From JBCBSZ01 sp039185015 (GTDB lineage Bacteria; Actinomycetota; Acidimicrobiia; Acidimicrobiales; Poriferisodalaceae), in the NCBI GenBank assembly GCA_039185015.1, contig JBCDAU010000020.1:30842-94841 (forward strand): 64,000 nt of DNA. Reading direction: 5' to 3'. Both the position numbers and the translations under genes were made by a program. Below the pieces are notes generated by a model, which worked only from the letters and a program-made list of their open reading frames with translations, was not told the DNA's origin and made no database searches. Each line of letters starts with the position of its first letter. Position 1 is the stretch's first letter. Positions 24,533 to 33,458 of the stretch are shown in pieces.

Positions 24533-25630
24533 ATGCCGGTCCTGGCCCACAAGGTCGTCATCGAGTCGGTCACCGACGCCAGCGGCCTGAGCCGCCTCAT
24601 CGACGACGGGGTGTTCACGGCCGACGAGGTCGTCGCCGTCATCGGCAAGACCGAGGGCAACGGCGGGGTCAACGACTACACCCGCATCCTCGCCGACGAC
24701 GCGTTCCGCGGCGTGCTCCAGGAGCAGGGCACGCGCAGCGTCGACGAGATCAAGCAGATCCCGATGGCGTGGTCGGGCGGCACCGACGGCGTCATCTGCC
24801 CGCACGCCACCGTCTTCGCTCAGGTCGACGGTCCGGCCGGGCCGGCTGACGAGTCCCGGCTGACGATCGGCATCGCGATGAGCGACGTGATCGCCCCGGA
24901 GGACATCGGTCGTCCGAAGATGGTCGAGACCTGTGCCGAGGGTGTGCGCCGGGCCATGGCGGCCGCCGGCATCTCCGATCCAGCCGACGTGCACTACGTC
25001 CAGACCAAGACACCACTGCTGACCATCGAGACGATCAACGACGCCCACACCCGCGGCGAGACCGTCGCCACCGAGGAACCCCTCGACTCGATGAACCTCT
25101 CCAACGGCACGACCGCCCTGGGCATCGCCGTCGCCCTCGGCGAGATCGAGATGCCGATCGCCGAGCAGATCGGCCACGACCTCTCGCTCTACTCGTCGGT
25201 GGCCTCGTGCTCGTCGGGTGTGGAGCTCGACCGAGCGCAGATCGTGGTGGTCGGCAACGCGCCCGGTGCCGGCGGGCCGTTCCGCATCGGCCACTCCAAG
25301 ATGGATGACGCCCTCGACGCGGAGGGCATCTGGGAAGCGATCCGCAGCGCCGGTCTGGAGCTTCCCGACCGTCCCCATCCGGACGATCTCGGCGACCGGC
25401 TCGTGAACGTGTTCCTGAAGTGCGAGGCCGACCCCACCGCTTCCGTGCGGGGCCGGCGCCAGGTGTCGCTCAACGACTCCGACGTCCACCACCACCGCCA
25501 GATCAAGTCCGCGGTGGGCGGCGTGGCCGCCTCGGTGACGGGCGATCCGGCGGTGTTCGTCTCGGTGGCCGCGCTCCACCAGGGCCCCTCCGGTGGCGGT
25601 CCGGTGGCTGCCATCGTGCGGATGGACTGA
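24533..25630 (+). CDS. Ring-opening amidohydrolase (cyanuric acid amidohydrolase/barbiturase family)
   Basis: 365-residue member of the rare AtzD/barbiturase fold, built of three related domains each giving a Ser-Lys pair. Visible sites are AVIGKTEGNGGVNDYTR with MAWSGGTDGVICPH (domain 1), YVQTKTPLLT with SVASCSSGVELDRAQ (domain 2), and GRRQVSLNDSDVHHHRQIK with HQGPSGGGPVAAI (domain 3). These enzymes open a cyclic imide: cyanuric acid to carboxybiuret/biuret, or barbiturate to ureidomalonate. Length fits either. It heads an operon: carbamate kinase starts 9 bases later and FdrA/DUF1116/DUF2877 genes follow. This favours a product whose carbamoyl group is harvested. A GGAGGAGAACGG ribosome site precedes the ATG. 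Confidence 0.9.
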   Translation: MPVLAHKVVIESVTDASGLSRLIDDGVFTADEVVAVIGKTEGNGGVNDYTRILADDAFRGVLQEQGTRSVDEIKQIPMAWSGGTDGVICPHATVFAQVDGPAGPADESRLTIGIAMSDVIAPEDIGRPKMVETCAEGVRRAMAAAGISDPADVHYVQTKTPLLTIETINDAHTRGETVATEEPLDSMNLSNGTTALGIAVALGEIEMPIAEQIGHDLSLYSSVASCSSGVELDRAQIVVVGNAPGAGGPFRIGHSKMDDALDAEGIWEAIRSAGLELPDRPHPDDLGDRLVNVFLKCEADPTASVRGRRQVSLNDSDVHHHRQIKSAVGGVAASVTGDPAVFVSVAALHQGPSGGGPVAAIVRMD

Positions 25631-25639
25631 CGCCTCGTC

Positions 25640-26512
25640 ATGCGCCTGGTCGTCGCGCTCGGCGGCAACGCGATCGCGCCCGCGGGTACGGGCGGGAGCG
25701 CGCCCGAGCAGACGGCGACGATCAGCGCGGCGGCCGGACCGCTCGCCGACCTCGTGGCCGATGGGCACGACCTCGTCCTGACCCACGGCAACGGTCCCCA
25801 GGTCGGCAACCTGCTGGTCAAGAACGAGCTCGCCGCCGACATCGTCCCCGCGATGCCGCTCGACTGGTGCGTCGCCCAGACCCAGGCCACGATCGGCTTC
25901 ACGATGACCACGGCCCTGGAGGCCGCCCTCGCCGCTCGTCGCGTCGATCGGCCCGTCGTGCCGATCGTCAGTCGCGTGCTCGTCGATGCCGACGACCCGG
26001 CCTTCCACCATCCGACCAAGCCGATCGGCAAGTGGCAGCCCGACGGCACCCGTCGGCTCGTGCCCTCCCCCGAGCCACAGGAGCTGCTCGACCGGCGTGC
26101 GCTCGAGGTGCTGATGCGGGGCGGTGCGCTGGTGGTGGCCGCCGGTGGTGGCGGCATCCCGATGATCGAGACGCCGGAGGGGCTCCGCGGCGTCGAGGCC
26201 GTCATCGACAAGGACCGCTGCGCCGACCTCCTCGCTCGTACCGTCGATGCCGACCGACTGGTCATCCTCACCGACGTCGAGGCGGTGGCGGTCGCCTTCG
26301 GGACCCCGGACCAGCGTCCGCTCCACGACGTCTCCGCCGATGAGCTCGGCCGTCTCCTCGCGGACGGTGAGTTCGCCGACGGTTCGATGCGGCCGAAGGT
26401 CGAGGCCGTCGTGCGCTTCGTCGACCGGACCGGACGGACGGCCGCGATCGGCGCCTTGGAGCAGCTCGCCGAGGTCGTCGCCGGCCGGTCCGGTACCCGC
26501 GTGCACCCATGA
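25640..26512 (+). CDS. Carbamate kinase
   Basis: Amino-acid-kinase-fold enzyme of 290 residues that interconverts carbamoyl phosphate plus ADP with ATP plus carbamate. VVALGGNAIAP is the glycine-rich start, VLTHGNGPQVGNLL the phosphate loop, PMPLDWCVAQTQ-like sequence and PTKPIGKW the PIGxY-type lobe, LVVAAGGGGIPMIE the second nucleotide loop, and EAVIDKDRCADLLAR the carbamate-kinase-specific segment. No arginine deiminase pathway genes are near, so the likely carbamoyl-phosphate source is the FdrA/DUF1116/DUF2877 complex encoded in the same operon, as with AllK in E. coli allantoin use. The stop overlaps the DUF2877 start (ATGA). Confidence 0.92.
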   Translation: MRLVVALGGNAIAPAGTGGSAPEQTATISAAAGPLADLVADGHDLVLTHGNGPQVGNLLVKNELAADIVPAMPLDWCVAQTQATIGFTMTTALEAALAARRVDRPVVPIVSRVLVDADDPAFHHPTKPIGKWQPDGTRRLVPSPEPQELLDRRALEVLMRGGALVVAAGGGGIPMIETPEGLRGVEAVIDKDRCADLLARTVDADRLVILTDVEAVAVAFGTPDQRPLHDVSADELGRLLADGEFADGSMRPKVEAVVRFVDRTGRTAAIGALEQLAEVVAGRSGTRVHP

Positions 26513-27189
26513 CACGCGCCCTCGCTGCGTCGGCCTCGCTCGTCGACCTGCTGGGACGGGCCGGAACGACCGCTGAGGTGCTGGCGTCGCGCCACGCAGC
26601 CGCCTATCTCACCGTCGGCGGCCGGATCGTCGCCGCCGAGACGTCGGCGGGAGTCGGACTGCCCATCGCCGTCGTGGTCGACGAGCTCCCACCGGCCGGC
26701 GCCACGGTCGACCTCGCCACGTGGACGCCGGGTCGGTGGTGGGACCCGGCGGTCCCACGGATCGCTCCTCGACCCGAGCGCGTCGCCGAGCTCCGCGCCG
26801 CGCTCGGTCGGCTGGACCCGCCGGAGGACGACGCCGTCGTCGCGGCTCGCGGCGGAGACCCGGACGCGCTCGTGGGTCTCGGCTCGGGGTCGACACCGGC
26901 GGGCGACGACCTCCTCGCCGGGCGCCTGGTCGCCCTCCACGCGCTGGGCGACGCCGAGGCCGCCGCCGAACTCGCCGCCGAGCTCCGCCTCGATCGCACC
27001 ACCCCGCTCTCCGCCGAGCTGCTCCGACGCGCGGCGCTCGGCGAGGCGAGCCGCCCCGTCAACGAGCTGCTCCGGGCCGTCGAGCGGCGGACGTCCGTCG
27101 CCCTGGAGCTGGAGGCCCTGCTCGAGGTCGGTGGAACGAGCGGACGTTGGCTCGCCGAGGGCATCGCCGACGCCCTGGACGGTCGCTGA
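26509..27189 (+). CDS. DUF2877 protein (AllH/YlbF-like carbamoyltransferase subunit)
   Basis: 226-residue protein with the DUF2877 hallmark GLGSGSTPAGDDLLAG at about residues 123-138, followed by a helical C-terminus with TTPLSAELLRRAALGEASRPVNELL. In E. coli the homologue YlbF was assigned as AllH, one of three subunits of oxamate carbamoyltransferase together with FdrA (AllF) and the DUF1116 protein YlbE (AllG). Here the other two subunits lie 3.4 kb downstream in the same operon. The start is ATG 26509, overlapping the carbamate kinase stop. It probably takes part in binding or cleaving the N-carbamoyl substrate; the acceptor chemistry here is inference. Confidence 0.82.
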   Translation: MTRALAASASLVDLLGRAGTTAEVLASRHAAAYLTVGGRIVAAETSAGVGLPIAVVVDELPPAGATVDLATWTPGRWWDPAVPRIAPRPERVAELRAALGRLDPPEDDAVVAARGGDPDALVGLGSGSTPAGDDLLAGRLVALHALGDAEAAAELAAELRLDRTTPLSAELLRRAALGEASRPVNELLRAVERRTSVALELEALLEVGGTSGRWLAEGIADALDGR

Positions 27190-27223
27190 CTCATCTCCCT
27201 CGGCCGGGCGCCGATGGGGGCCG

Positions 27224-27763
27224 ATGAACGAGCGCGCAGCCACGATCGGCGCGGTGGTCGCCCTGGTCGTCGGCGTGTGGTCGTTGGCGACCGACAGCGA
27301 CGTCCCGCTGCTCGTCTACGCCGACCTCGGCTTCCACGAGCTCGGTCACCTGATCGGCTACATCACGCGGCCCCCCGAGTGGATGATCGCCATCGCCGGC
27401 ACCGTGATGCAGGTGGCCGTGCCGCTGGGCGCGGCGGCCGCGCTGTTCGTCTGGCGACGGGACCCGATGGGGGCGACGGTCTGCCTCGCCTGGGCGGCGA
27501 CGAGCCTCCGCAACGGTGCGGTGTACGTCGCCGACGCCCCGTACGAACGACTGCAGCTGATCGGCGGCGAGCACGACTGGGCCTTCCTCCTGGGCGAGCA
27601 CTGGAACGCGCTCCATCGCGCCGACGACATCGCCTCCGGCATGCGCTTCGCGGGCTGGGCACTGCTGTTCGCCGGTGCGGCGGTCGTCGCGCTCCGACTG
27701 GAAAGCCGCCTCGACCGGCCGATGGGGAGTCGGACCTCCCACGACCAACAGGGCGTGATCTGA
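27224..27763 (+). CDS. Small polytopic membrane protein with HELGH motif
   Basis: 179 residues with about four transmembrane segments. GFHELGHLIGYITRPPEWM places an HExxH zinc-protease signature at the membrane edge after TM1, as in M50-type intramembrane proteases, and the second half has GEHDWAFLLGEHWNALHRADD with further His and Asp residues that could complete a metal site. I do not recognise a named family, and the canonical second M50 motif is not evident, so protease activity is only a suggestion. The start is ATG 27224, 34 bases after the DUF2877 stop. Its stop overlaps the ATG of the PAS-GGDEF gene by one base, so the two are coupled. Confidence 0.72.
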   Translation: MNERAATIGAVVALVVGVWSLATDSDVPLLVYADLGFHELGHLIGYITRPPEWMIAIAGTVMQVAVPLGAAAALFVWRRDPMGATVCLAWAATSLRNGAVYVADAPYERLQLIGGEHDWAFLLGEHWNALHRADDIASGMRFAGWALLFAGAAVVALRLESRLDRPMGSRTSHDQQGVI

Positions 27764-30582
27764 TGCTCATCCCCGACGCCGCGATGACGAAGCGGATCCT
27801 GGAGACGCTCCCGGTCGGCGTGGTCACCCAGCTCGCGTCGGGCGAGATCATCTCCTGCAACGCGGCAGCCGAGGAGATCCTCGGTCTGACCGTCGACCAG
27901 ATGACGGGGCGCACCTCGACCGACCCTCGATGGCGGGCCGTCGACGAGCACGGCCGAGACCTCCCCGGTGAGCAGCACCCCCCGATGGTCGCGCTGCGCA
28001 CCGCCCGTCCGGTCCAGGGCTTCGTCATGGGCGTGCACCGTCCGTCCGGTGAGCTCCGATGGCTCGAGGTCAACGCCGAGCCCCGGCTCTCCGGCGACGG
28101 CGAGGCGACGTTCGTGGTCTCGGTCTTCACCGACATCACCAGGAGTCGGGAACTGCTCGACGAACGGGCCGAGCAGGAGCGATCGCTGCGTGAGCTCACC
28201 GAGGTCGCCGCCGACCTCATCACCCGCCACGACCGATACGGGGAGTGCACCTGGGCCAGCGCTGCCGCCCGAACGCTGCTCGGGGTCGCGCCGCGCGACC
28301 TGCTCGGGCAGTTCGGCCTGCCGTTGGCCCACCCGGACGACGACGCGGCGATGGTCACGCAGGTCCGCGGACTGATCGAGAGCGGCGACACCAGCATCCC
28401 CGCGACGCCGTGGCGGGCCGTGGTCACCGGGAACGAGCCCAAGTGGATCGAGACGACGGGCCGGATCCGTCGTGACGCCAACACCGGTCGCCCCGACGGC
28501 TACATCCTCTACCACCGCGACATCACCGCTCGCCGCGAGGCGGAGATGTCAGCGAAGCAGGCGGATCTCCGGTTCCGCGCCGGCTTCGACGACGCGCCGA
28601 TCGCCATGATGTTGCTCAGCCCCGGCGGTCGGGTCCTGACGGCCAACGATGCCGCCGGCGCGCTGGTCGGCCGGCCCGGCGACGAGCTCGCCGGTCGGGC
28701 GTGGGAGGCGTTGATCCACCCGGACGACGACCGGAGCGCGTCGGCACAGCTCGCGATGGTCCTCGGCTCGGCGACGACCAGCTCGATCGGACGGCGTCGG
28801 TTCCTCCGGCCCGACGGGAGCTCCTCGGTCGCGATCCACCACCTCACGGCGATCCGCGACGACGGGCAGCTCGTGCAGGTCCTGAGCCAAGCCGTCGACA
28901 TCACCGAGCTCGATCGTGCGGAGCTCGCGCTCCGCGCCTCCGAGGATCGACTCGCCGCGCTCATCCGAGCCGCCCCCGACGCCATCGTCGTGTTCGACTC
29001 CGAGGGCGCGATCGAGACCTACGCCGACGGAGCCACCTCGGTCTTCGGGTATCGCACCGACGAGGCCATCGGCCAGGACGTGCGCATCCTCCTCCGCCCC
29101 GCGGACGCGGTCAGCATGGCCCGGCGCCTCATCGCCTACATGGACGGCGAGATCGACGACCTCCTGGGTCGCCACCGGGTCGTCGGCAAGCGCATCGACG
29201 GCACCGAGTTCCCACTCGAGATCAACCTCGCCGAGGTGATCGACCAGGGACAGCGCCTCTTCACGGCGATCTGTCGTGACACGACCGCAGAGGACGCCGC
29301 CCTCGCGCAGGTCCAGGCGAGCGAGACCCGATTCCGCACGATGGCGGATGCCTCCCCGATCGGCATCTTCGTCACCGACGCCGACGGCGCCCCCACCTAC
29401 ACCAACGTGCGGTGGCAGCAGATCATGGGGCTGGAGGCGGACGAGAGCATCGGATCGGGCTGGTTCGAGAACCTCCACCCCGACGACGCGACCGACGTCT
29501 ACGAGACCTGGATGGCGGCCGCTGCGGCCCGGGAGTCGTGCCGACTGACCTTCCGCCTCGTCCACCACGACGAGGTGCGTTGGGTCCGAGCCGTCGCCTC
29601 GCCCGTGGTCGGCGCCGAGGGCCGGGTCGAGGCCCACATCGGCTCGATCGACGACATCACCGTGGAGCGTGCGGCGGCGGATGCGGTCGCCGACGCGGAG
29701 GAGCGGTACCGCGCCGTCTTCGAGCAGTCACCGCTGGGCGTCGCCGAGCTCGATGCCGACGGCCGGATCACTCGGATGAACGCCGCCTTCGCGACCACCT
29801 TCGATCTCGGCGACCGGCGCACCGGCGTCCACGTCGCCGACCTGTTGACGGCCGACGACGTGGAGACGGTCAACGGCGTGCTGGCCGACAGCGGTGCGAC
29901 GACCGAGATCGAGCACCACATCCACACCGACGCCGGGGAGCGGTGGCTCCTGCTCACCGCGAGCAGCCTGCGCCACACCCTCGGCTCCGGCACACGCGGC
30001 GTGATCGAGGCGGCCGACATCACCGAGCGTCGACAGCTGGCGGAGCGACTCCGCTACCAGGCCGACCACGACGAGCTGACCGGTCTGAGCAACCGTCGCA
30101 GCTTCCTCGCCGCCCTCGATCGACACCTCGCTCACGCCGAGCGGTACGGGCCCAGCGGTGCGGTGGCGATGATCGACCTCGACAACTTCAAGGCGGTCAA
30201 CGATCAGCTGGGACACGCCGCCGGTGACGAGCTGCTCGTGCACCTCGCGCGGGAGCTGTCGGACAAGCTCCGGGCGTCGGACGTGCTCGCTCGCCTCGGT
30301 GGCGACGAGTTCGCCGTGCTGATGCCGGTGGGCGGAGCCGACTCGGCGGCCGGGTTGGCGATGTCACTGATCAAGCGGATCGAGGCGGCGGCCGCCGAGC
30401 ACCTGCCGGAGGGCGTCGCCGACGTGACCGGTTCGATCGGCGCGGTCCTCATCGACGGCACCTCGACGGACGGAGCTGCGCTGCTCGAGCTCGCCGACCA
30501 GGCGCTCTACGTCGCCAAGCGCGAAGGCAAGAACCAGTTCAGGCTCGATGAGCGGCGAGCCGAGGGGTCCTCGACCGACTGA
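27763..30582 (+). CDS. Diguanylate cyclase with six PAS domains
   Basis: 939-residue soluble sensor. Six PAS domains run in series at about 10-130, 145-260, 265-385, 390-510, 520-640 and 645-760; most end in the DIT-type PAC motif (FTDITRSRE, HRDITARRE, AVDITELD, IDDITVERA, AADITERRQ). The C-terminal GGDEF domain has DELTGLSNRRSFL, MIDLDNFKAVND, and an intact RLGGDEFAVL at about 846, with RASD five residues upstream forming the product-inhibition I-site. It should make c-di-GMP and be feedback-inhibited. No EAL domain or membrane segment is seen. It lies inside a catabolic operon, coupled to the HELGH membrane gene and 20 bases before FdrA. Confidence 0.92.
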   Translation: MLIPDAAMTKRILETLPVGVVTQLASGEIISCNAAAEEILGLTVDQMTGRTSTDPRWRAVDEHGRDLPGEQHPPMVALRTARPVQGFVMGVHRPSGELRWLEVNAEPRLSGDGEATFVVSVFTDITRSRELLDERAEQERSLRELTEVAADLITRHDRYGECTWASAAARTLLGVAPRDLLGQFGLPLAHPDDDAAMVTQVRGLIESGDTSIPATPWRAVVTGNEPKWIETTGRIRRDANTGRPDGYILYHRDITARREAEMSAKQADLRFRAGFDDAPIAMMLLSPGGRVLTANDAAGALVGRPGDELAGRAWEALIHPDDDRSASAQLAMVLGSATTSSIGRRRFLRPDGSSSVAIHHLTAIRDDGQLVQVLSQAVDITELDRAELALRASEDRLAALIRAAPDAIVVFDSEGAIETYADGATSVFGYRTDEAIGQDVRILLRPADAVSMARRLIAYMDGEIDDLLGRHRVVGKRIDGTEFPLEINLAEVIDQGQRLFTAICRDTTAEDAALAQVQASETRFRTMADASPIGIFVTDADGAPTYTNVRWQQIMGLEADESIGSGWFENLHPDDATDVYETWMAAAAARESCRLTFRLVHHDEVRWVRAVASPVVGAEGRVEAHIGSIDDITVERAAADAVADAEERYRAVFEQSPLGVAELDADGRITRMNAAFATTFDLGDRRTGVHVADLLTADDVETVNGVLADSGATTEIEHHIHTDAGERWLLLTASSLRHTLGSGTRGVIEAADITERRQLAERLRYQADHDELTGLSNRRSFLAALDRHLAHAERYGPSGAVAMIDLDNFKAVNDQLGHAAGDELLVHLARELSDKLRASDVLARLGGDEFAVLMPVGGADSAAGLAMSLIKRIEAAAAEHLPEGVADVTGSIGAVLIDGTSTDGAALLELADQALYVAKREGKNQFRLDERRAEGSSTD

Positions 30583-30602
30583 CCCTGCGCGAGCATGTCC
30601 CG

Positions 30603-32060
30603 GTGATCGAGCGCATCGCTGTCGAGTCCGGGAGCTACCACGACTCCGTCACCCTCATGGCGGTGGGTGGCGAGATCGGCCGCCGCGAGGGCGTCGATGC
30701 CGCGCTCGTCGCGATGGCGACCGAGCTCAACGTCGGGTTGCTCGGCGACCTCGGCTTCGCCGTCCCCGACGGCGCGACCCCCAACGACCTGGTGATCGCC
30801 GTCCGGGCCGTCGACGACGACACCGCGGACCACGCGCTTGCCGCAGCGACGGCCCGGCTCGCCGAGCGAAGCTCGTCGTCGGGCTCGACGGCCGAGGAGG
30901 CACCGCCTCCGACGACCGCTGCAGCGACCCGGCGGGCCACGGCGCAGGTCGCGCTGGTCTCGACTCCGGGTGCCTCTGCGTTCGTCGAAGCCGTCGACGC
31001 GTTGCGGTCCGGACTCCACGTCGTGGTGTTCTCCGACAACGTTCCCATCGACCAGGAGCAGCAACTCAAGGCCGAGGCGGCCGAGCGGGACCTGCTCCTC
31101 ATGGGGCCGGACTGCGGGACCGTCGTGCTCGGTGGACTCGGCCTCGGCTTCGCCAACGTCGTCCGCCCGGGCCCCGTGTCGCTCGTGGCGGCGTCCGGGA
31201 CCGGCGCCCAGCAGGCATGCGCGCTGCTCGCCCACGCCGACGTCGGCGTGAACCACGTCCTCGGCGTCGGCGGACGCGACCTGTCCGACGAGATCGGCGG
31301 CGCCTCCACCATCCGGGCGCTCCGCATGCTCGACGACGATCCGGCGACCGAGCTGATCGGCCTCGTGGTGAAGTCCGCCACCGATGCGGTCAACGCCCGG
31401 ATCGCCGATGCCGTCGATCGGCTCGACACTCCCGTGCTCCACATCGCCGCCGACCGTCCCGGCGACGACCTCACGGCGGGCACCGACCGGCTCCTCGAAC
31501 GACTCGGCGTCACCGTGCCGAGGTGGCCGAGCTGGGTCTCGCACCAGCACACCTCCGGTCCCGGGCCGCTGCGCGGGCTCTTCGCCGGCGGCACGCTCTG
31601 CCGCGAGGCGCTGACGATCGCCGAGCCCGACATCGGGACGCTGTCGACCAACCTCCGTTCGCCCGACCTCGACCCGGCGACACCCGGCCACGTCCTCCTC
31701 GACCTCGGCGCCGACGAGATGACCCAGGGGCGGCCGCACCCCATGATCGACCAGTTGCTGCGGCTGCGACGGCTCGAGGCCGACGCGGTCGCCTCCGACG
31801 GCTCGGTGATCCTCCTCGACGTCGTGCTCGGCCACGGCGCCCATCCCGATCCGGCATCCGAGCTGGTCCCGGCCATCGCCGAGGCCCGCCAACGCGATGC
31901 GGCTCCCGCCGTCGTGGTGTCGATCATCGGCACGCCCGACGACCCGCAGGGCCTGGTCGGTCAGGCCGAAGCGCTCGCCGGAGCCGGGGCCGACGTCTTC
32001 GTGTCCAACGCCGAGGCGGCACGACACGCCACCTCGCTCGCCCTGGGGGTGTCGTCATGA
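30603..32060 (+). CDS. fdrA: FdrA family protein (AllF-like carbamoyltransferase subunit)
   Basis: 485-residue relative of succinyl-CoA synthetase. The N-terminus VIERIAVESGSYHDSVTLMAVGGEI and the CoA-ligase-like core (LLLMGPDCGTVVLGGLGLGFAN, then VSLVAASGTGAQQACALL and VLGVGGRDLSDEIGG) match FdrA. In E. coli FdrA is AllF, a subunit of oxamate carbamoyltransferase. There is no sign of a CoA substrate in this operon, in keeping with carbamoyl transfer. Its stop overlaps the DUF1116 start (ATGA). The start is GTG 30603; the frame upstream to the previous stop offers only CTG. Confidence 0.88.
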   Translation: MIERIAVESGSYHDSVTLMAVGGEIGRREGVDAALVAMATELNVGLLGDLGFAVPDGATPNDLVIAVRAVDDDTADHALAAATARLAERSSSSGSTAEEAPPPTTAAATRRATAQVALVSTPGASAFVEAVDALRSGLHVVVFSDNVPIDQEQQLKAEAAERDLLLMGPDCGTVVLGGLGLGFANVVRPGPVSLVAASGTGAQQACALLAHADVGVNHVLGVGGRDLSDEIGGASTIRALRMLDDDPATELIGLVVKSATDAVNARIADAVDRLDTPVLHIAADRPGDDLTAGTDRLLERLGVTVPRWPSWVSHQHTSGPGPLRGLFAGGTLCREALTIAEPDIGTLSTNLRSPDLDPATPGHVLLDLGADEMTQGRPHPMIDQLLRLRRLEADAVASDGSVILLDVVLGHGAHPDPASELVPAIAEARQRDAAPAVVVSIIGTPDDPQGLVGQAEALAGAGADVFVSNAEAARHATSLALGVSS

Positions 32061-33457
32061 GCGAGTCCACCTCGTGGCTCCATGACCCGGCCGTCGTCAC
32101 CGTCGGCGCCCGACTCTTCGACGACGCGCTCACGGCGCAGGGAGCCACGACGGTGCCGGTCGAGTGGCGACCGCCTGCCGGTGGCACCGAGGACGACCTC
32201 GCCCGCATCGCCGCCGATCCACGGGTCGGGGCGGCCAACGCCGAGGCGGTCCGGCGCCTGACCGAGGCGCGGCCGCACGTGGTCGGCGTCCGTCGGGCAG
32301 GGGACGTGCTCGGCATCGACGGACCGCAGTTCCTGCATGCCGGTCCCCCCATCGACTGGGAACGGGCGTCGGGACCGATGCGTGGCGCCCTCATCGGCGG
32401 CCTGCTGTTCGAGGACCTCGCCGACACCGCCGAGGCAGCGGAGGGCCTCGCCGCCGGTGGCGGGGTCGAGCTGGCGCCGTGCCACTCCCGGGGTGCCGTC
32501 GGCCCGATGGCCGGCGTCGTCACCCCCTCCATGCCGGTGTTCGAGCTCCACGACGAGGTCAACGGGACGACCGCGTGGTGCTCGCTGAACGAGGGCCTCG
32601 GCAAGGTCCTCCGCTACGGCGCGTTCAGCGACGAGGTCATCACGAGGCTGCGGTGGATGCGCGACGTCCTCGGTCCGCTCCTGGCGATGACGTTCGACCG
32701 GATCGGCCCGTACGACGTGCGGGCGATGATCGCGCAGGGCCTCCAGATGGGAGACGAGGGCCACAACCGCAATCGGGCCGGCACGTCGCTGTTCATCCGT
32801 GAGGTCGTCGGAGAGCTGATCGAGGTCGACGCGTCCGCGTCCGACATCGCCGACGTGTGCCGGTTCGTCAACGGCAACGACCACTTCGTGCTCAACCTCG
32901 TGATGCCGTGTGCGAAGGCTGCGGCCGATGCCGCACGCGACCTCCCCGGCTCGACGATGGTCGTCGCGATGGCCCGCAACGGCACCGACTTCGGCGTGCA
33001 GGTGTCCGGCACCGGTGACGAGTGGTTCACCGCGCCGGCGGAGACCCCGAAGGGCCTGACCTTCCCGGGCTACACCGACGACGACGTGAACCCCGACATC
33101 GGCGACTCCACGATCACCGAGACCTACGGCATCGGTGGCATGGCGATGGCGTGCGCTCCGGCGATCGTCCGCTTCGTCGGCGGCACCGTCGACGCTGCGT
33201 TCGAGACGACGCACTCGATGTACGACGTCACGCTCACCGAACACCCGCACCTGCAGATCCCGGCGCTCGACTTCCGCGGCACGCCGACCGGCATCGACGC
33301 CACCGCCGTGGTGCGGGCCAGCCGTCCGCCGGCGGTCAACACCGGCATGGCCGGCAAGGTCGCCGGCACCGGTCAGGTCGGCGCTGGGCTCGTGACGCCA
33401 CCGATGGACTGCTTCGTCGACGCCGTCCGCGCCCTCGCCGCCGCCGTCCCCGACTGA
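32057..33457 (+). CDS. DUF1116 protein (AllG/YlbE-like carbamoyltransferase subunit)
   Basis: 466-residue DUF1116 protein. Typical segments are DVLGIDGPQFLHAGPPIDWERASGPMRGALIGG (start of the domain), ELAPCHSRGAVGPMAGVVTPSMPV, the MGDEGHNRNRAGTSLF motif, GNDHFVLNLVMPCAKAA, and C-terminal RGTPTGIDATAVVRASRPPAVNTGMAGK. The E. coli homologue YlbE was assigned as AllG of oxamate carbamoyltransferase. The start is ATG 32057, overlapping the FdrA stop; the longer open frame back to 30548 is shadow of FdrA. It is the last gene of the operon and meets the DUF3048 gene end-on with one base between. Confidence 0.88.
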   Translation: MSESTSWLHDPAVVTVGARLFDDALTAQGATTVPVEWRPPAGGTEDDLARIAADPRVGAANAEAVRRLTEARPHVVGVRRAGDVLGIDGPQFLHAGPPIDWERASGPMRGALIGGLLFEDLADTAEAAEGLAAGGGVELAPCHSRGAVGPMAGVVTPSMPVFELHDEVNGTTAWCSLNEGLGKVLRYGAFSDEVITRLRWMRDVLGPLLAMTFDRIGPYDVRAMIAQGLQMGDEGHNRNRAGTSLFIREVVGELIEVDASASDIADVCRFVNGNDHFVLNLVMPCAKAAADAARDLPGSTMVVAMARNGTDFGVQVSGTGDEWFTAPAETPKGLTFPGYTDDDVNPDIGDSTITETYGIGGMAMACAPAIVRFVGGTVDAAFETTHSMYDVTLTEHPHLQIPALDFRGTPTGIDATAVVRASRPPAVNTGMAGKVAGTGQVGAGLVTPPMDCFVDAVRALAAAVPD

Positions 33458-33458
33458 G

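Noticed and set aside
24419..26515. Minus-strand open frame of 698 codons
   Set aside because: Antisense to the amidohydrolase and carbamate kinase genes; no domain visible.
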